From JTS-RE9 sp964649195 (GTDB taxonomy: Bacteria; Planctomycetota; Phycisphaerae; Phycisphaerales; Phycisphaeraceae), in assembly GCA_964649195.1 (NCBI GenBank), contig CAZYPK010000027.1, positions 1-43,370 on the forward strand: DNA of 43,370 nt, read 5' to 3'. Shown here in pieces: positions 8,289-17,106 of the stretch (positions within the stretch are counted from its first letter, which is position 1; each line of letters starts with the position of its first letter). A program made the translations under genes and the position numbers. The notes under the pieces are model-generated. The model saw only the letters and a list, made by a program, of their open reading frames with translations. It did not search any database and was not told the DNA's origin.

Positions 8289-10328
8289 TCACCGCCCGAT
8301 CGCCACGCTCAGCAGCATCAGGTCCGCGGGCGTCACCCCCGCCAGGCGCGAAGCCTGTCCCATCGTCGTCGGCTGGAACTTGAGCAGTACATTCTTCGCT
8401 TCCTTGCGAAGTCCGGTCACCGCGCCATAGTTGAATGATGAAGGCAGCGCCACTTGATCCTGTGCCGCCATCTTCCGCACCGTCTTCGCTTCGCGCTCGA
8501 TGTAGCCTGCGTATTGAATGTCCGCCAGCACACGGGAAATGATCCGCCTGTCGCGCGACAGCGCGGGCAGCGCTTCGCCGTTGAGCTTGGCTGCAAGCAT
8601 GTCCGCGTCGCATTCGGGACGACGGGCCCAGTCGATCAGCCGCTGATCATCCACCTTGATGCGCGTCATCGCGCTGCGCAAAGCGGCGATCGCGCTCATC
8701 CGTTTTTCGTAAAGCATCCAGCGAAGGTCATCGACGGTGCCCAGTTCGCGGCCCATCGCGGTGAGGCGTTCATCCGTATTGTCGCCGCGCAACAGCAGTC
8801 GATATTCAGCGCGGCTGGTGAACATGCGATAAGGTTCACGCGGCGTCTTGGTCACCAGGTCATCCATCATCACACCCAGATAGGCCTGATCGCGCCGGAG
8901 CTTGATCAACGATTCCCCGCGCATGCATCGCACCGCATTGATGCCGGCGATCAGGCCCTGTGCCGCGGCCTCTTCGTAACCGCTGGTGCCGTTGATCTGA
9001 CCTGCCGTGAAGAGGCCTTCGATGCGCTTGGTCATGCCTGTCGCATCGATCTGGTGCGGCCAGATCATGTCGTACTCCACCGCGTAGCCGTGGCGCAGAA
9101 TCTTCGCGTTTTCACAGCCGGGCAGGTTGCGAACGATCGTCTCCTGCACATCGGCGGGCAGCGAGGTGCTGATCCCGTTGCAGTAAATCTCATTGGTCGT
9201 GAGCGACTCGGGTTCGAGAAAAACATGATGCGAAGATTTATCCGCAAAGCGCACGATCTTGTCCTCGATGCTCGGACAATAGCGAGGCCCCTGCGTTTCA
9301 ATCTGCCCGTTATACATCGGCGCGCGATCGAGATTGGAGCGGATGGCATCGTGAATCACCGCGTTGGTATGCGTGATATGACAGCAAATCTGCGGCAGCA
9401 CCGGAAACTTTTTTTGAGCCGATGAAAGCCCACGCACTCCTGTGCGTGGGTTCCCCATCAAACTCAAATCACTGAACGGCACCGGCGCCACATCGCCCGG
9501 TTGTTCCTCCAATGATGCAAAATCGATGGTCTCCGCCGCCAGCCGCGGCGGCGTCCCCGTCTTCAATCGGCCGATCTCAAAGCCAAGCTCGCGCAGCGCG
9601 CCGCTGATCCCCACCGCCGTCCCTTCACCCACCCGTCCGCCTTCGGTTTTCTTTTCGCCGGTGTGCATCAGGGCGCGCATGAAGGTGCCGGTGGTCAAAA
9701 CGACGGCCGCGCAGCGCAGTTCCAGGGACTTTTCAAAACTGGAGATGGCGCCGAACTCGCCGCAGCAGTCGGCGGTTTCACGCGGAGCATCGAAGTCCGC
9801 ATCACCACGATACATCACACCCGTGACGCGCCCTTTTTCAACGACGAAACTTTCGACAGTGCCCGCGAGAACTGTGAGATTGGTGCGCGTCCTGAGCAGC
9901 CGTTGCACTTCGCCGGCATAGGCATACTTGTCGCTCTGGCAGCGAGGCCCGCGCACCGCAGGCCCTTTGCTTGCATTGAGCATGCGAAACTGAATGCCCG
10001 TCGCGTCGGCGGCGAGTCCCATGAGGCCGCCCAGCGCATCGATCTCGCGCACCATCTGCCCCTTGGCCAGCCCGCCGATACAGGGATTGCACGACATGGC
10101 GCCGATCTTCATCGGGTTCATGGTGATGAGTGCGACGCGGCCGCCGTTGCTGCTCAAGCCCCGCCCGGCCCCCGGAGCAGGGCGCGGGCCGGGTTGTGCC
10201 GAGAAGCCCTCACCCTGCCGGGTGGGGCTTGCGCCATCGGCGAGCATGTTGCAAGCCGCCCACGCCGCTTCCGCGCCGGCATGGCCGCCGCCGATGATGA
10301 TGATGTCGAATTTCTTCTGACGGAACAT
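8289..10328 (-). CDS. mnmG: tRNA U34 carboxymethylaminomethyl modification enzyme MnmG, carrying repeat-derived insertions
   Basis: MnmG (GidA) with MnmE installs the cmnm5 group on wobble uridine of tRNAs, using FAD. The family signatures are present: the FAD-binding IIIIGGGHAGAEAAWAA (9-25), MSCNPCIGGLAKGQMVREIDALGG, GPAVRGPRCQSDKYAY, TGTPPRL, QIETQGPRYCPSIEDK, GQINGTSGYEEAAAQGL and the C-terminal helical domain. At 679 residues it is longer than the usual 610-630. Two extra stretches explain much of this. Residues about 29-61 lie inside the Rossmann fold between helix 1 and strand 2. Residues about 290-304 (NPRTGVRGLSSAQ) precede the conserved CHITHTN block. Both coincide with palindromic DNA repeats, and the frame is kept. 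Whether the enzyme is still active cannot be told, but the catalytic motifs are intact. Confidence 0.95.
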   Translation of the reverse strand: MFRQKKFDIIIIGGGHAGAEAAWAACNMLADGASPTRQGEGFSAQPGPRPAPGAGRGLSSNGGRVALITMNPMKIGAMSCNPCIGGLAKGQMVREIDALGGLMGLAADATGIQFRMLNASKGPAVRGPRCQSDKYAYAGEVQRLLRTRTNLTVLAGTVESFVVEKGRVTGVMYRGDADFDAPRETADCCGEFGAISSFEKSLELRCAAVVLTTGTFMRALMHTGEKKTEGGRVGEGTAVGISGALRELGFEIGRLKTGTPPRLAAETIDFASLEEQPGDVAPVPFSDLSLMGNPRTGVRGLSSAQKKFPVLPQICCHITHTNAVIHDAIRSNLDRAPMYNGQIETQGPRYCPSIEDKIVRFADKSSHHVFLEPESLTTNEIYCNGISTSLPADVQETIVRNLPGCENAKILRHGYAVEYDMIWPHQIDATGMTKRIEGLFTAGQINGTSGYEEAAAQGLIAGINAVRCMRGESLIKLRRDQAYLGVMMDDLVTKTPREPYRMFTSRAEYRLLLRGDNTDERLTAMGRELGTVDDLRWMLYEKRMSAIAALRSAMTRIKVDDQRLIDWARRPECDADMLAAKLNGEALPALSRDRRIISRVLADIQYAGYIEREAKTVRKMAAQDQVALPSSFNYGAVTGLRKEAKNVLLKFQPTTMGQASRLAGVTPADLMLLSVAIGR
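9427..9453. repeat. Palindromic element in phase inside mnmG (2)
   Basis: A perfect 9-bp stem CCCACGCAC / GTGCGTGGG with a 4-base loop, extended by weaker pairs, encodes the NPRTGVRG part of MnmG on the minus strand. The peptide falls where other MnmG proteins run directly from the Pro-rich loop to the ITHTN block. Confidence 0.75.
10156..10230. repeat. 75-bp palindromic element in phase inside mnmG (1)
   Basis: The element has ends AAGCCCCGCCCGG and CCGGGTGGGGCTT, inverted at 12 of 13 positions, and is 75 bp (exactly 25 codons) long. On the minus strand it encodes about residues 33-58 of MnmG, a Pro/Gly/Arg-rich peptide (SPTRQGEGF..PGPRPAPGAGRG). The same AAGCCCCGCCCGG end starts the intergenic inverted pair at 33685-33841 and occurs at about 27228-27251, so this is a copy of a dispersed intergenic family. 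Confidence 0.82.
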
Positions 10329-10364
10329 GGGTGAAATGATAGGCGAACGAACGGCGGTCAGCGG

Positions 10365-10631
10365 TCACCCGGCACGTTTTCGCCTGCGTGGTTTGCCGCC
10401 CGATGAGCCGTTGACAATCGGATCCAGCCGCGTGATGTGCAACGGATCACAAACGACCGTTCGGGCGGCCATGCCGTCCTTCCCCACTTCAACGGCAATG
10501 GAAATCCTCGATCGGGTCACGAGAATCATCTCGGGATGGCGAACGTCGTAACTTGATCCATCCGACAAATGAACCCGAAAAGGAACGAAGGGCGTTGCCC
10601 GTGTTTCAGCAATGATTTCGCTGGGACTCAT
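10365..10631 (-). CDS. Small conserved-looking protein of unknown function
   Basis: This 88-residue protein has the pattern ATPFVPFRVHLSDGSSYDVRHPEMILVTRSRISIAV and a basic Gly-Lys-Arg tail. The first half resembles small uncharacterised proteins common in Planctomycetota and Verrucomicrobiota, in which a PF.PFRI.LSDG motif precedes a V.HPE segment. This is from memory and not searched. It has no signal peptide or membrane segment. It ends 36 bp before mnmG on the same strand and follows the ankyrin gene by 34 bp, so it may be cotranscribed with both. No function is assigned. Confidence 0.7.
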   Translation of the reverse strand: MSPSEIIAETRATPFVPFRVHLSDGSSYDVRHPEMILVTRSRISIAVEVGKDGMAARTVVCDPLHITRLDPIVNGSSGGKPRRRKRAG

Positions 10632-10665
10632 ACCCGAATTGTATCAACCTCTTATTGCCGCTCCA

Positions 10666-11121
10666 TCAAAACCCATCCTCCGTCGCGCACTCATCGCAGT
10701 AGCCGGCGAGTTGATCGATGATGGATTGGTAATCCGCTTCCGTCGCATGAGGCGCGGCTTCTTTCCAGTGCCCTGCTTTGCCATGCTCGGCACACTGCCT
10801 GGGCGTCAGGCCGTGAATGTTCGGCTGCATCGGATCAGCCCCGGCATCGATGAGAATCTCCACCATCTCAGTGCGGCCGAAGAATGCCGCCCAGCCCAAC
10901 GGTGATGCGCGATGCTCGCCATCGATCGTGTCGATGTCCGCCCCGCGATTGATCAGGAGCAGTGCAAGGCGAAGGTTGCCGTCGCGGGCCGCCATGTGGA
11001 GGAGCGTGAAATCCTTTTCATCAGCGGCGTTGACGAGTTCGGGATCGTCATCGATGCAGACGGCGACGAGTCGCAGATCGTCGGCTTTGGCCGCGCCAAG
11101 GATGTCGTTGCTTGTCGCCAT
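10666..11121 (-). CDS. Ankyrin-repeat protein
   Basis: This 151-residue protein is made of about four ankyrin repeats. The clearest are DFTLLHMAARDGNLRLALLLINRGADIDTID and SPLGWAAFFGRTEMVEILIDAGADPMQPN, followed by the partial HGLTPRQCAEHG. Ankyrin repeats bind other proteins, and no catalytic part is attached. The start is the ATG at MATSNDILGAAK, because the nine residues before it in the open frame have no support. It is the first gene of the minus-strand series leading to mnmG, zwf and pgl. Confidence 0.85.
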   Translation of the reverse strand: MATSNDILGAAKADDLRLVAVCIDDDPELVNAADEKDFTLLHMAARDGNLRLALLLINRGADIDTIDGEHRASPLGWAAFFGRTEMVEILIDAGADPMQPNIHGLTPRQCAEHGKAGHWKEAAPHATEADYQSIIDQLAGYCDECATEDGF

Positions 11122-11207
11122 GCGGTGATTCCCGATCGCGTCCGGCAAGCCTCGCGTGCAGCCTCATGCCGCCCGCGAGGGGGTTTTCAGTTTGAAACCA
11201 TGTTGCT

Positions 11208-11329
11208 CTGTTGAAAACATCCTGATTTCACGCCCAAGCCCGATGGCGAGTCCGCGAGCCGTCGGGGTATCAGCCATGGAATACCCCGACGGCTCGCGGA
11301 CTCGCCATCGGGCTTGGTGTTTTCAACAG
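11208..11329. repeat. Large near-perfect palindrome upstream of the ankyrin gene
   Basis: The inner stem is 37 bp, perfect (11234-11270 with 11281-11317), and closes on a 10-base loop. An outer 12-bp stem (CTGTTGAAAACA / TGTTTTCAACAG) follows after an unpaired 14-base bulge on the left. The core word GGCTCGCGGAC also occurs in the hairpin at 12283. It could be an efficient bidirectional terminator or a miniature mobile element. Confidence 0.85.
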
Positions 11330-11417
11330 ACCAAAACCACGTCAAAAATATACCGCTTCCAACTCCCGCTTGCACGATGCGTTAATGCGAACCGGCGCAT
11401 CGCGCCGCAATTTTTCC

Positions 11418-11446
11418 TTGACGCGCGGCAATCGGAGGTTTAATGT
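11418..11446 (+). promoter_or_regulatory. Candidate promoter with Fur-box-like overlap
   Basis: TTGACG, a 17-bp spacer and TAATGT are well spaced. The stretch TAATGTAATCGTTATCAATG overlaps and follows the -10 and vaguely resembles a Fur box. The next supported gene starts at 11875, so a leader of about 420 bases would result. Hairpins at 11465-11489 and 11733-11753 lie within it. Confidence 0.3.
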
Positions 11447-11732
11447 AATCGTTATCAATGTGCTGATGCCGGCTTCGACAACCGGCATCGACGGGAACCA
11501 TCGACGATCCGTTTCATGCTTGATGGCAACGCACGCCCCCCGCTTCCCGTACCTGAAATCATCAGACTTCCCCGACAATCCACGACTCTTCCCCCGGTTC
11601 CCGGCGACCCATTGGGTCTGCCGCAGATTGCGTTCGCACGCCCGAATCCGACTTCGACCGGAATGGCCGTTCCGTTTCGGCGATTCCTTTGAGTCGGTTT
11701 CATCGTTATCAACTGGCATGACGGGAATGTCT

Positions 11733-11753
11733 GACAAATAAGAAATATTTGTC
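11733..11753. other. Small hairpin in the leader of the secreted protein gene
   Basis: A perfect 8-bp stem, GACAAATA / TATTTGTC, closes on AGAAA. An imperfect direct repeat, ACGGGAATGTCTGACAAAT at 11721 and ACGGGAATATCCGACGAAT at 11767, overlaps it. No gene is seen between 11340 and 11874. The open frames there on both strands have low-complexity, unconvincing translations. Confidence 0.35.
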
Positions 11754-11874
11754 GGAGATCCGCCCTACGGGAATATCCGACGAATGCGGAATGTTTGCCC
11801 TTGAGACATCCACGGGCTGGAACGATTTGTCGCGTGACAGGCGGCCGGCCCGGTCTTATTTGAAAGGGTTTGCC

Positions 11875-12207
11875 ATGAACGGCAAAGCTCGATCGTTGGG
11901 GTCTCTGGTTCTGGTTCTGATTCTGGGGTTCTTCACCGCCGGCCCGTTGCTGGCGTTCGAAGACGAGAAGCCTGAGACGGTGATCGCAGGCGCCATCAAG
12001 AGCGTTGACGCCGAGGCCAAGAGCTTCGTCCTCACCGTGAAGGATGGCGAGGACGGCAAGGACGTCACCTTGAAGGTGGACGACAAGACGAAGTACTGGC
12101 TCGACGGCAAGGAGGCGACATTGGATGAAGCCTTGAAGGCCGGGGCGACCGCCCGCGTGGCGCATACCGATGGCCTCGCGACGAAAGTCGATGTGAAATC
12201 CTCATGA
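11875..12207 (+). CDS. Small secreted protein of unknown function
   Basis: The 110-residue protein begins with a clear signal peptide (MNGKARSLGSLVLVLILGFFTAGPLLAF, cleavage likely after LLA). The mature part is about 80 residues, acidic and Lys-rich. It reads as a small beta-barrel-like domain: VIAGAIKSVDAEAKSFVLTV, VTLKVDDKTKYWLDGKEA, then ALKAGATARVAHTDGLATKVDV. This pattern is seen in small periplasmic DUF5666-like proteins, but the family is not certain. The ATG follows GAAAGGG with good spacing, and longer in-frame starts lack a signal peptide. It ends at a hairpin terminator before the convergent fumC. Confidence 0.8.
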   Translation: MNGKARSLGSLVLVLILGFFTAGPLLAFEDEKPETVIAGAIKSVDAEAKSFVLTVKDGEDGKDVTLKVDDKTKYWLDGKEATLDEALKAGATARVAHTDGLATKVDVKSS

Positions 12208-12282
12208 TGGTCGGTTTGACAAACGCCTGCGTCTCGATGCGGAATGAACCCCACGCGAAACGCCGGCCATGAGATTTGCCCC

Positions 12283-12320
12283 GGCTCGCGGACCTGGCCA
12301 GTCCGCGGGCCTTGTGTTTT
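12283..12320 (+). terminator. Hairpin terminator between the small secreted protein and fumC
   Basis: The stem GGCTCGCGGAC / GTCCGCGGGCC (one T-G pair) with a 7-base loop is followed by TTGTGTTTT. It sits between convergent genes. Confidence 0.65.
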
Positions 12321-12340
12321 CATGAACCATATGAATGCGG

Positions 12341-13774
<1,434 letters not shown>

Positions 13775-13892
13775 TGCGGTGATCCTTGATTGTGGCGGCC
13801 AGAAGCGAAAAGAAAACCATCCCGCACAAGGCGGGGTGGGGAGTTTACACGGAAAATGAGGAGCAAGCCGAGACGTTCATTTCGATGCCGGA

Positions 13893-13921
13893 TTGGAATT
13901 TCATTCGACCACTCTTATAAT
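13893..13921 (+). promoter_or_regulatory. Strong -10 promoter for the toxin/antitoxin-like pair
   Basis: TTGGAA, a 17-bp spacer and a consensus TATAAT end only five bases before the ATG at 13927. A transcript starting at the usual distance would begin at or next to the start codon, so it would be leaderless. No Shine-Dalgarno sequence precedes the gene. Confidence 0.6.
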
Positions 13922-13926
13922 AAGGC

Positions 13927-14109
13927 ATGGCCGAATCACCCCGCACAACGAACGATTTCGAACGTCCATCCACCGTCGCTGAATACCTGAAGGCGGCGGA
14001 AGCGGTTGCCAAGAAGACGCTCGCATCCAGGAAAAGCGCCCGGGCATTTCTTGTCAAAGCGGGAATCCTGGACAAGAGCGGCAAGAAACTTGCGGCACCC
14101 TATCGCTGA
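13927..14109 (+). CDS. Small antitoxin-like protein
   Basis: This 60-residue protein (MAESPRTTNDFERPSTVAEYLKAAEAVAKK..) is mostly helical by pattern, Lys/Ala-rich, and ends with SARAFLVKAGILDKSGKKLAAPYR. I recall similar short proteins preceding genes of the GFHG/YDWLGHGIYFWE type, but have not searched. It lies nine bases before the frameshifted downstream gene and shares its promoter. Size, position and pairing suggest an antitoxin or a small partner protein. No DNA-binding motif is evident. Confidence 0.65.
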   Translation: MAESPRTTNDFERPSTVAEYLKAAEAVAKKTLASRKSARAFLVKAGILDKSGKKLAAPYR

Positions 14110-14118
14110 TGCTGTGAC

Positions 14119-14726
14119 ATGTATGATGTTCTTCCCTCCTTTGTGCTGGGGTTTCACGGATGCGATCAAGCGATTGCCGAGTCTGTTTTTGCCGGTGAAA
14201 ACCGTCTTCGACCAAGCCAGAACGAGTACGATTGGCTTGGACATGGCATTTACTTCTGGGAACAGAATCCTGTTCGCGCCTTGGAATATGCACAATCGCT
14301 GATGCGACATCCGCATCGAAACCGTCAGGCCCGAATCAACCAAGCCGCAGTGATCGGCGCGGTGATCGACCTTGGGACATGTCTGAACCTGCTTGAATCT
14401 CAGTCACTTGCCCTGGTCAAAAGTGCATTCGGGCAATTGAAACAAACCCTGCATTCCGCCGGGCGCAATTGCCTTGCAATCGGGCAGTCGATGCGGGCAA
14501 CGATCTTCTGCTCCGTCCTTTGGACTGTGCCGTGATCGAAACGATTCATGAAGTGAAACGCGAAGCGGACCTTCCCTCCTTCGACACCGTACGCGGCATG
14601 TTCACCGAAGGTGAACCGCTCTACGAAGGGGCGGGGTTTCATGCGAGAAACCACATCCAGATCTGCGTGCGGAATCCGCGCTGCATCAAGGGGTATTTTC
14701 GGGTGCTTTGCGAACCCGAAGAATGA
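14119..14726 (+). pseudogene. ADP-ribosyltransferase-like (toxin-like) gene with a frameshift
   Basis: The first frame (14119-14535) encodes VLGFHGCDQAIAESVFAGENRL..YDWLGHGIYFWEQNPVRALEYAQ..VIGAVIDLGTCLNLLESQS. The continuation, NDLLLRPLDCAVIETIHEVKRE..FDTVRGMFTEGEPLYEGAGFHARNHIQICVRNPRCIKGYF, is in another frame that ends at 14726. Joining them needs one extra base near 14464-14470. The His in FHG and the Tyr in GIYFWE are placed as in ADP-ribosyltransferase-fold (DUF3990-like) toxins, an inference from pattern. With the 60-residue gene upstream it would form a toxin/antitoxin-like pair now inactivated, unless the shift is a sequencing error or is read through. The complete protein would be about 200 residues. 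Confidence 0.7.
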
Positions 14727-14794
14727 CAGGGCAAAGCGAAATGATCGTGAAGAACGACCGCTTCAAACTCATCCATCTTCCTGATCAGGGGGGA

Positions 14795-14818
14795 GCGAAG
14801 CCGCAAGCGGCTTAGCGC
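14795..14818. repeat. AAGCCGC palindrome at a convergent junction
   Basis: AAGCCGC-AA-GCGGCTT forms a 7-bp hairpin whose last base pairs overlap the stop codon of the next gene (14812-14814). The same core (GCCGCTTGCGGCTTCG) occurs at 23313, inside fumC near 13415-13431, and at about 29958. Confidence 0.7.
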
Positions 14819-16560
14819 TTGAGCCACACGCGCAGGCGGTCGAACAGCGCCTGGCAGTCGGCCAGTTGCACATCGCCCATCGTCGCCAGTTGCAGCCAGT
14901 TTTTCTGGCGCAGGTAGCCTGACTCGCCGCCGATCTGGTAGCCCCAGTCGAGGCAGCGCTGGATGAAGGCGTCGGCCGTCAGGCCGGCCGGCGGGCTGAA
15001 GGTGGTCACGACCGAGGCGGAGATGTCATCGGGGACCAGCGGAGGCAGATCGAGCTTGCGAAGTTCATCGCGGATGAAACCACCCATCTCCACGTACCGG
15101 GCAAACGTCCTGGTCCGGGCTTCGGGCGTGGCGTACTCATCCAGCGCCGCCAGCAGCGCGTGGATCGGCGGCGAAGGGAAGGTGAATCGCGGGCCGGGCA
15201 CCTTCAGGCTTTCCACCAGGTCCAGATACGCAGGCACCACCGACTGATCCACCCCCTCGAGCGCGGCAGGGTTGGCGAAGACCATCGAAATGCCGGCCAC
15301 CGCGCCCAGCGACTTGTTGGAGACGCCGGAGGTCAGGTGCACATCGCGCAGGTCCATCGGCACGGAGCCGATCGCGCTGACGCAATCGAGGCTGACCTTG
15401 ATGCCGCGTTTTTTTGCAAGCCTGGTCAGGCCCTCGACGTTGTTCAGAAGACCGGTGGAGGATTCGAGGTGAACCGCCCATATCCAGTTGATGTCGGGCG
15501 TTTCCTCGAGTGTTTCCTCAACCTGCGCCAGGTCCCAGGCGCAGCCCCAGTCCCAGTCGAGTTGCGTGAAATCGAGCCGTGCCCGCCTGGCTTGATTGGT
15601 GAGGCGGCGGCCGAATTCGCCGTTGACAAGCATCAGGCCTCGCTTGAGGGTGCGATCGGCGCCGAGGGTGGCCCCGACGACTTCGTTGGCCAGCGTGCCG
15701 CTGCCGACAAAAAGCGCGGCGGGCTGACCGGTCAGATCGAACAGGCGTGACCGGATGCCGCCGAACAGTTCGGCAAACTTGAGGCCGCGATGGGACATCA
15801 TCGGCCTGGCGAACGCGGTGGCCACGTTCTGCGACAGGTGGGCCGGGCCGGGCATCATCGACATCGGCTGCACTTCCGGCTCCGCTTCGGGAAGCTGGAC
15901 CGCAGGGGCGGATTGGGCGCGTTTCTCCAGACGGCCTTCAATGGCGCTGACGTGATCGCGCATTCGGCGGATGTCGCACCACATCGGAATGAAAGTCACC
16001 GCACCGCTGGCGACGCCCGGCCCCAACGGCAGAAAGCCCAGCTTCTCGTACATGCCGCTCTTGTCGGCAACGCCGGAGATCAGCAGATGGGAGTAGCCGT
16101 TGTCCTCGGCAAAGCGGAAGATGGCCCACATCAGACCGGTGACGACATATCGATGGCGATGCTCCGGCTCGACCGCCAGCAATCGCACCTCAAAGGGGCG
16201 AGGCCCCAGCAGCGACAACTGACGCTTGTCGTTCATCTTGTCCGCCACGGAGAACGGGGCCTGATCGTGGCCGGAGATCATGCCCACGACGCGGTCTTCG
16301 TACAGGGCGACGAAATAGGTGTTGCGATCATGGAACTTGTCCACGAGTTGTTCGCTGCCCGGATCGCTGTGCTGGGGCAGTTCGCGGACGAAGGTCTTGT
16401 AGTTGAGGCGGTGAACCTGCGCGTATTCCTCGGCGGTCTCGGCGGGCTTGAACGAATAACGGCCCAGACGCAGTGAAGACGCCGGTTCCGGCCGATCGCC
16501 GGGGGCGACCACGTTCAGGGTATTCGCCGCGCTGAGTTCAGAGCGTTTGGTAGCAATCAT
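14812..16560 (-). CDS. GNAT acyltransferase / class V aminotransferase fusion protein
   Basis: The 582-residue protein joins two enzymes. The first part (about 30-210) reads as a GNAT-fold acyltransferase: YAQVHRLNYKTFVREL, FVALYEDRVVGMISG, EVRLLAVEPEHRHRYVVTGLMWAIFRFAEDNGYSHLLISG and YEKLGFLPLG, a pattern seen in FeeM and autoinducer-synthase-like proteins. The second part (about 235-582) is a class V PLP aminotransferase resembling alanine-glyoxylate transaminase: PGPAHLS, FVGSGTLANE, HLESSTGLLN, SLDCVSAIGSVPMD and SNKSLGAVAGI with the PLP lysine. The internal ATG at 16560 is preferred over a GTG at 16647, because the extra residues encode repeat-like sequence. The substrate is unknown. One chain could make and acylate an amino compound. 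Confidence 0.8.
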   Translation of the reverse strand: MIATKRSELSAANTLNVVAPGDRPEPASSLRLGRYSFKPAETAEEYAQVHRLNYKTFVRELPQHSDPGSEQLVDKFHDRNTYFVALYEDRVVGMISGHDQAPFSVADKMNDKRQLSLLGPRPFEVRLLAVEPEHRHRYVVTGLMWAIFRFAEDNGYSHLLISGVADKSGMYEKLGFLPLGPGVASGAVTFIPMWCDIRRMRDHVSAIEGRLEKRAQSAPAVQLPEAEPEVQPMSMMPGPAHLSQNVATAFARPMMSHRGLKFAELFGGIRSRLFDLTGQPAALFVGSGTLANEVVGATLGADRTLKRGLMLVNGEFGRRLTNQARRARLDFTQLDWDWGCAWDLAQVEETLEETPDINWIWAVHLESSTGLLNNVEGLTRLAKKRGIKVSLDCVSAIGSVPMDLRDVHLTSGVSNKSLGAVAGISMVFANPAALEGVDQSVVPAYLDLVESLKVPGPRFTFPSPPIHALLAALDEYATPEARTRTFARYVEMGGFIRDELRKLDLPPLVPDDISASVVTTFSPPAGLTADAFIQRCLDWGYQIGGESGYLRQKNWLQLATMGDVQLADCQALFDRLRVWLKR

Positions 16561-16886
16561 GGCAGATTCTGGCGCCGGACTTAAATCCCAGCCTGGGACC
16601 CGGCGAGCCGACGGCCCGCAGGGGAATGAATAAAGTCCGACGCTCACGTCGAACAGTTCCCGCGAACGAACACAGCCAACACCTGGGCGGGATTTAACCT
16701 CCTTAATTTAACAGCACAAGGGCGGTTCGTGCAACCGCAGACTAACCCGATGCTCATCACCATCGCAAATCCGGGCGTTAGGACCGCTTTTCGACCGGCC
16801 TGATCCGCTTTCCGCTCAGTTATCAGGCAGTTTTGATGCCCGGCAGCCGTTTCATGTCAGGATCATAGGCAGTCTCCGCCCGGTCA
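16561..16886. other. Intergenic region, no gene seen
   Basis: A perfect AAGGAGG (minus strand, 16698-16704) has no start codon at proper distance. CTAAC/GTTAG ends pair around 16742-16785 in a small imperfect hairpin. No convincing reading frame is seen. Confidence 0.4.
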
Positions 16887-17099
16887 GGGTGTGCCCATCT
16901 TTTGTGACAAGATATTCGGGTGTGGCAAGATTTCGGGTGGCTGGGGCTGAGGCTCTGCGAAGCCCCGGCCGATCGCGCGGCAGACGTGTGATGGCGATCA
17001 AAGTATGGTTTGTCGCAGCAAGGCGCACCGGGCCGGGGCTTGCGCAGAGCCTCAGCCTCAGCCACCCGAATATCTTGCCACAAAAGATGGGCACACCCC
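16887..17099. repeat. Long inverted pair of the GGCTGGGGCTGAGGC family
   Basis: Two arms of about 70-84 bp (16887-16970 and 17031-17099) are inverted copies. The sequence runs from GGGTGTGCCCATCTTTTGTG through AAGATATTCGGGTGG and GCTGAGGCTCTGCG to AAGCCCCGGCC. The left arm carries an extra partial duplication of AAGAT..TTCGGGTG. A second inverted pair with the inner part of this sequence lies at 27084-27200. It is a miniature inverted-repeat-like element. The outer end is eight bases from the stop codon of the next gene. Confidence 0.85.
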
Positions 17100-17106
17100 C
17101 GGTCAT

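Noticed and set aside
11342..11741. Overlapping open frames on both strands (about 120-130 codons)
   Set aside because: The translations are Arg/Ser/Pro-rich without motifs, pass through hairpins, and neither has a ribosome-binding site. Treated as non-coding.
16698..16704. A perfect Shine-Dalgarno AAGGAGG on the minus strand
   Set aside because: No start codon lies 5-10 bases downstream, and the nearest GTG is out of frame with the fusion gene.
16741..16787. A lone attC-like hairpin (CTAAC / GTTAG ends)
   Set aside because: It is short, weakly paired and has no small cassette gene next to it. Chance similarity is likely.
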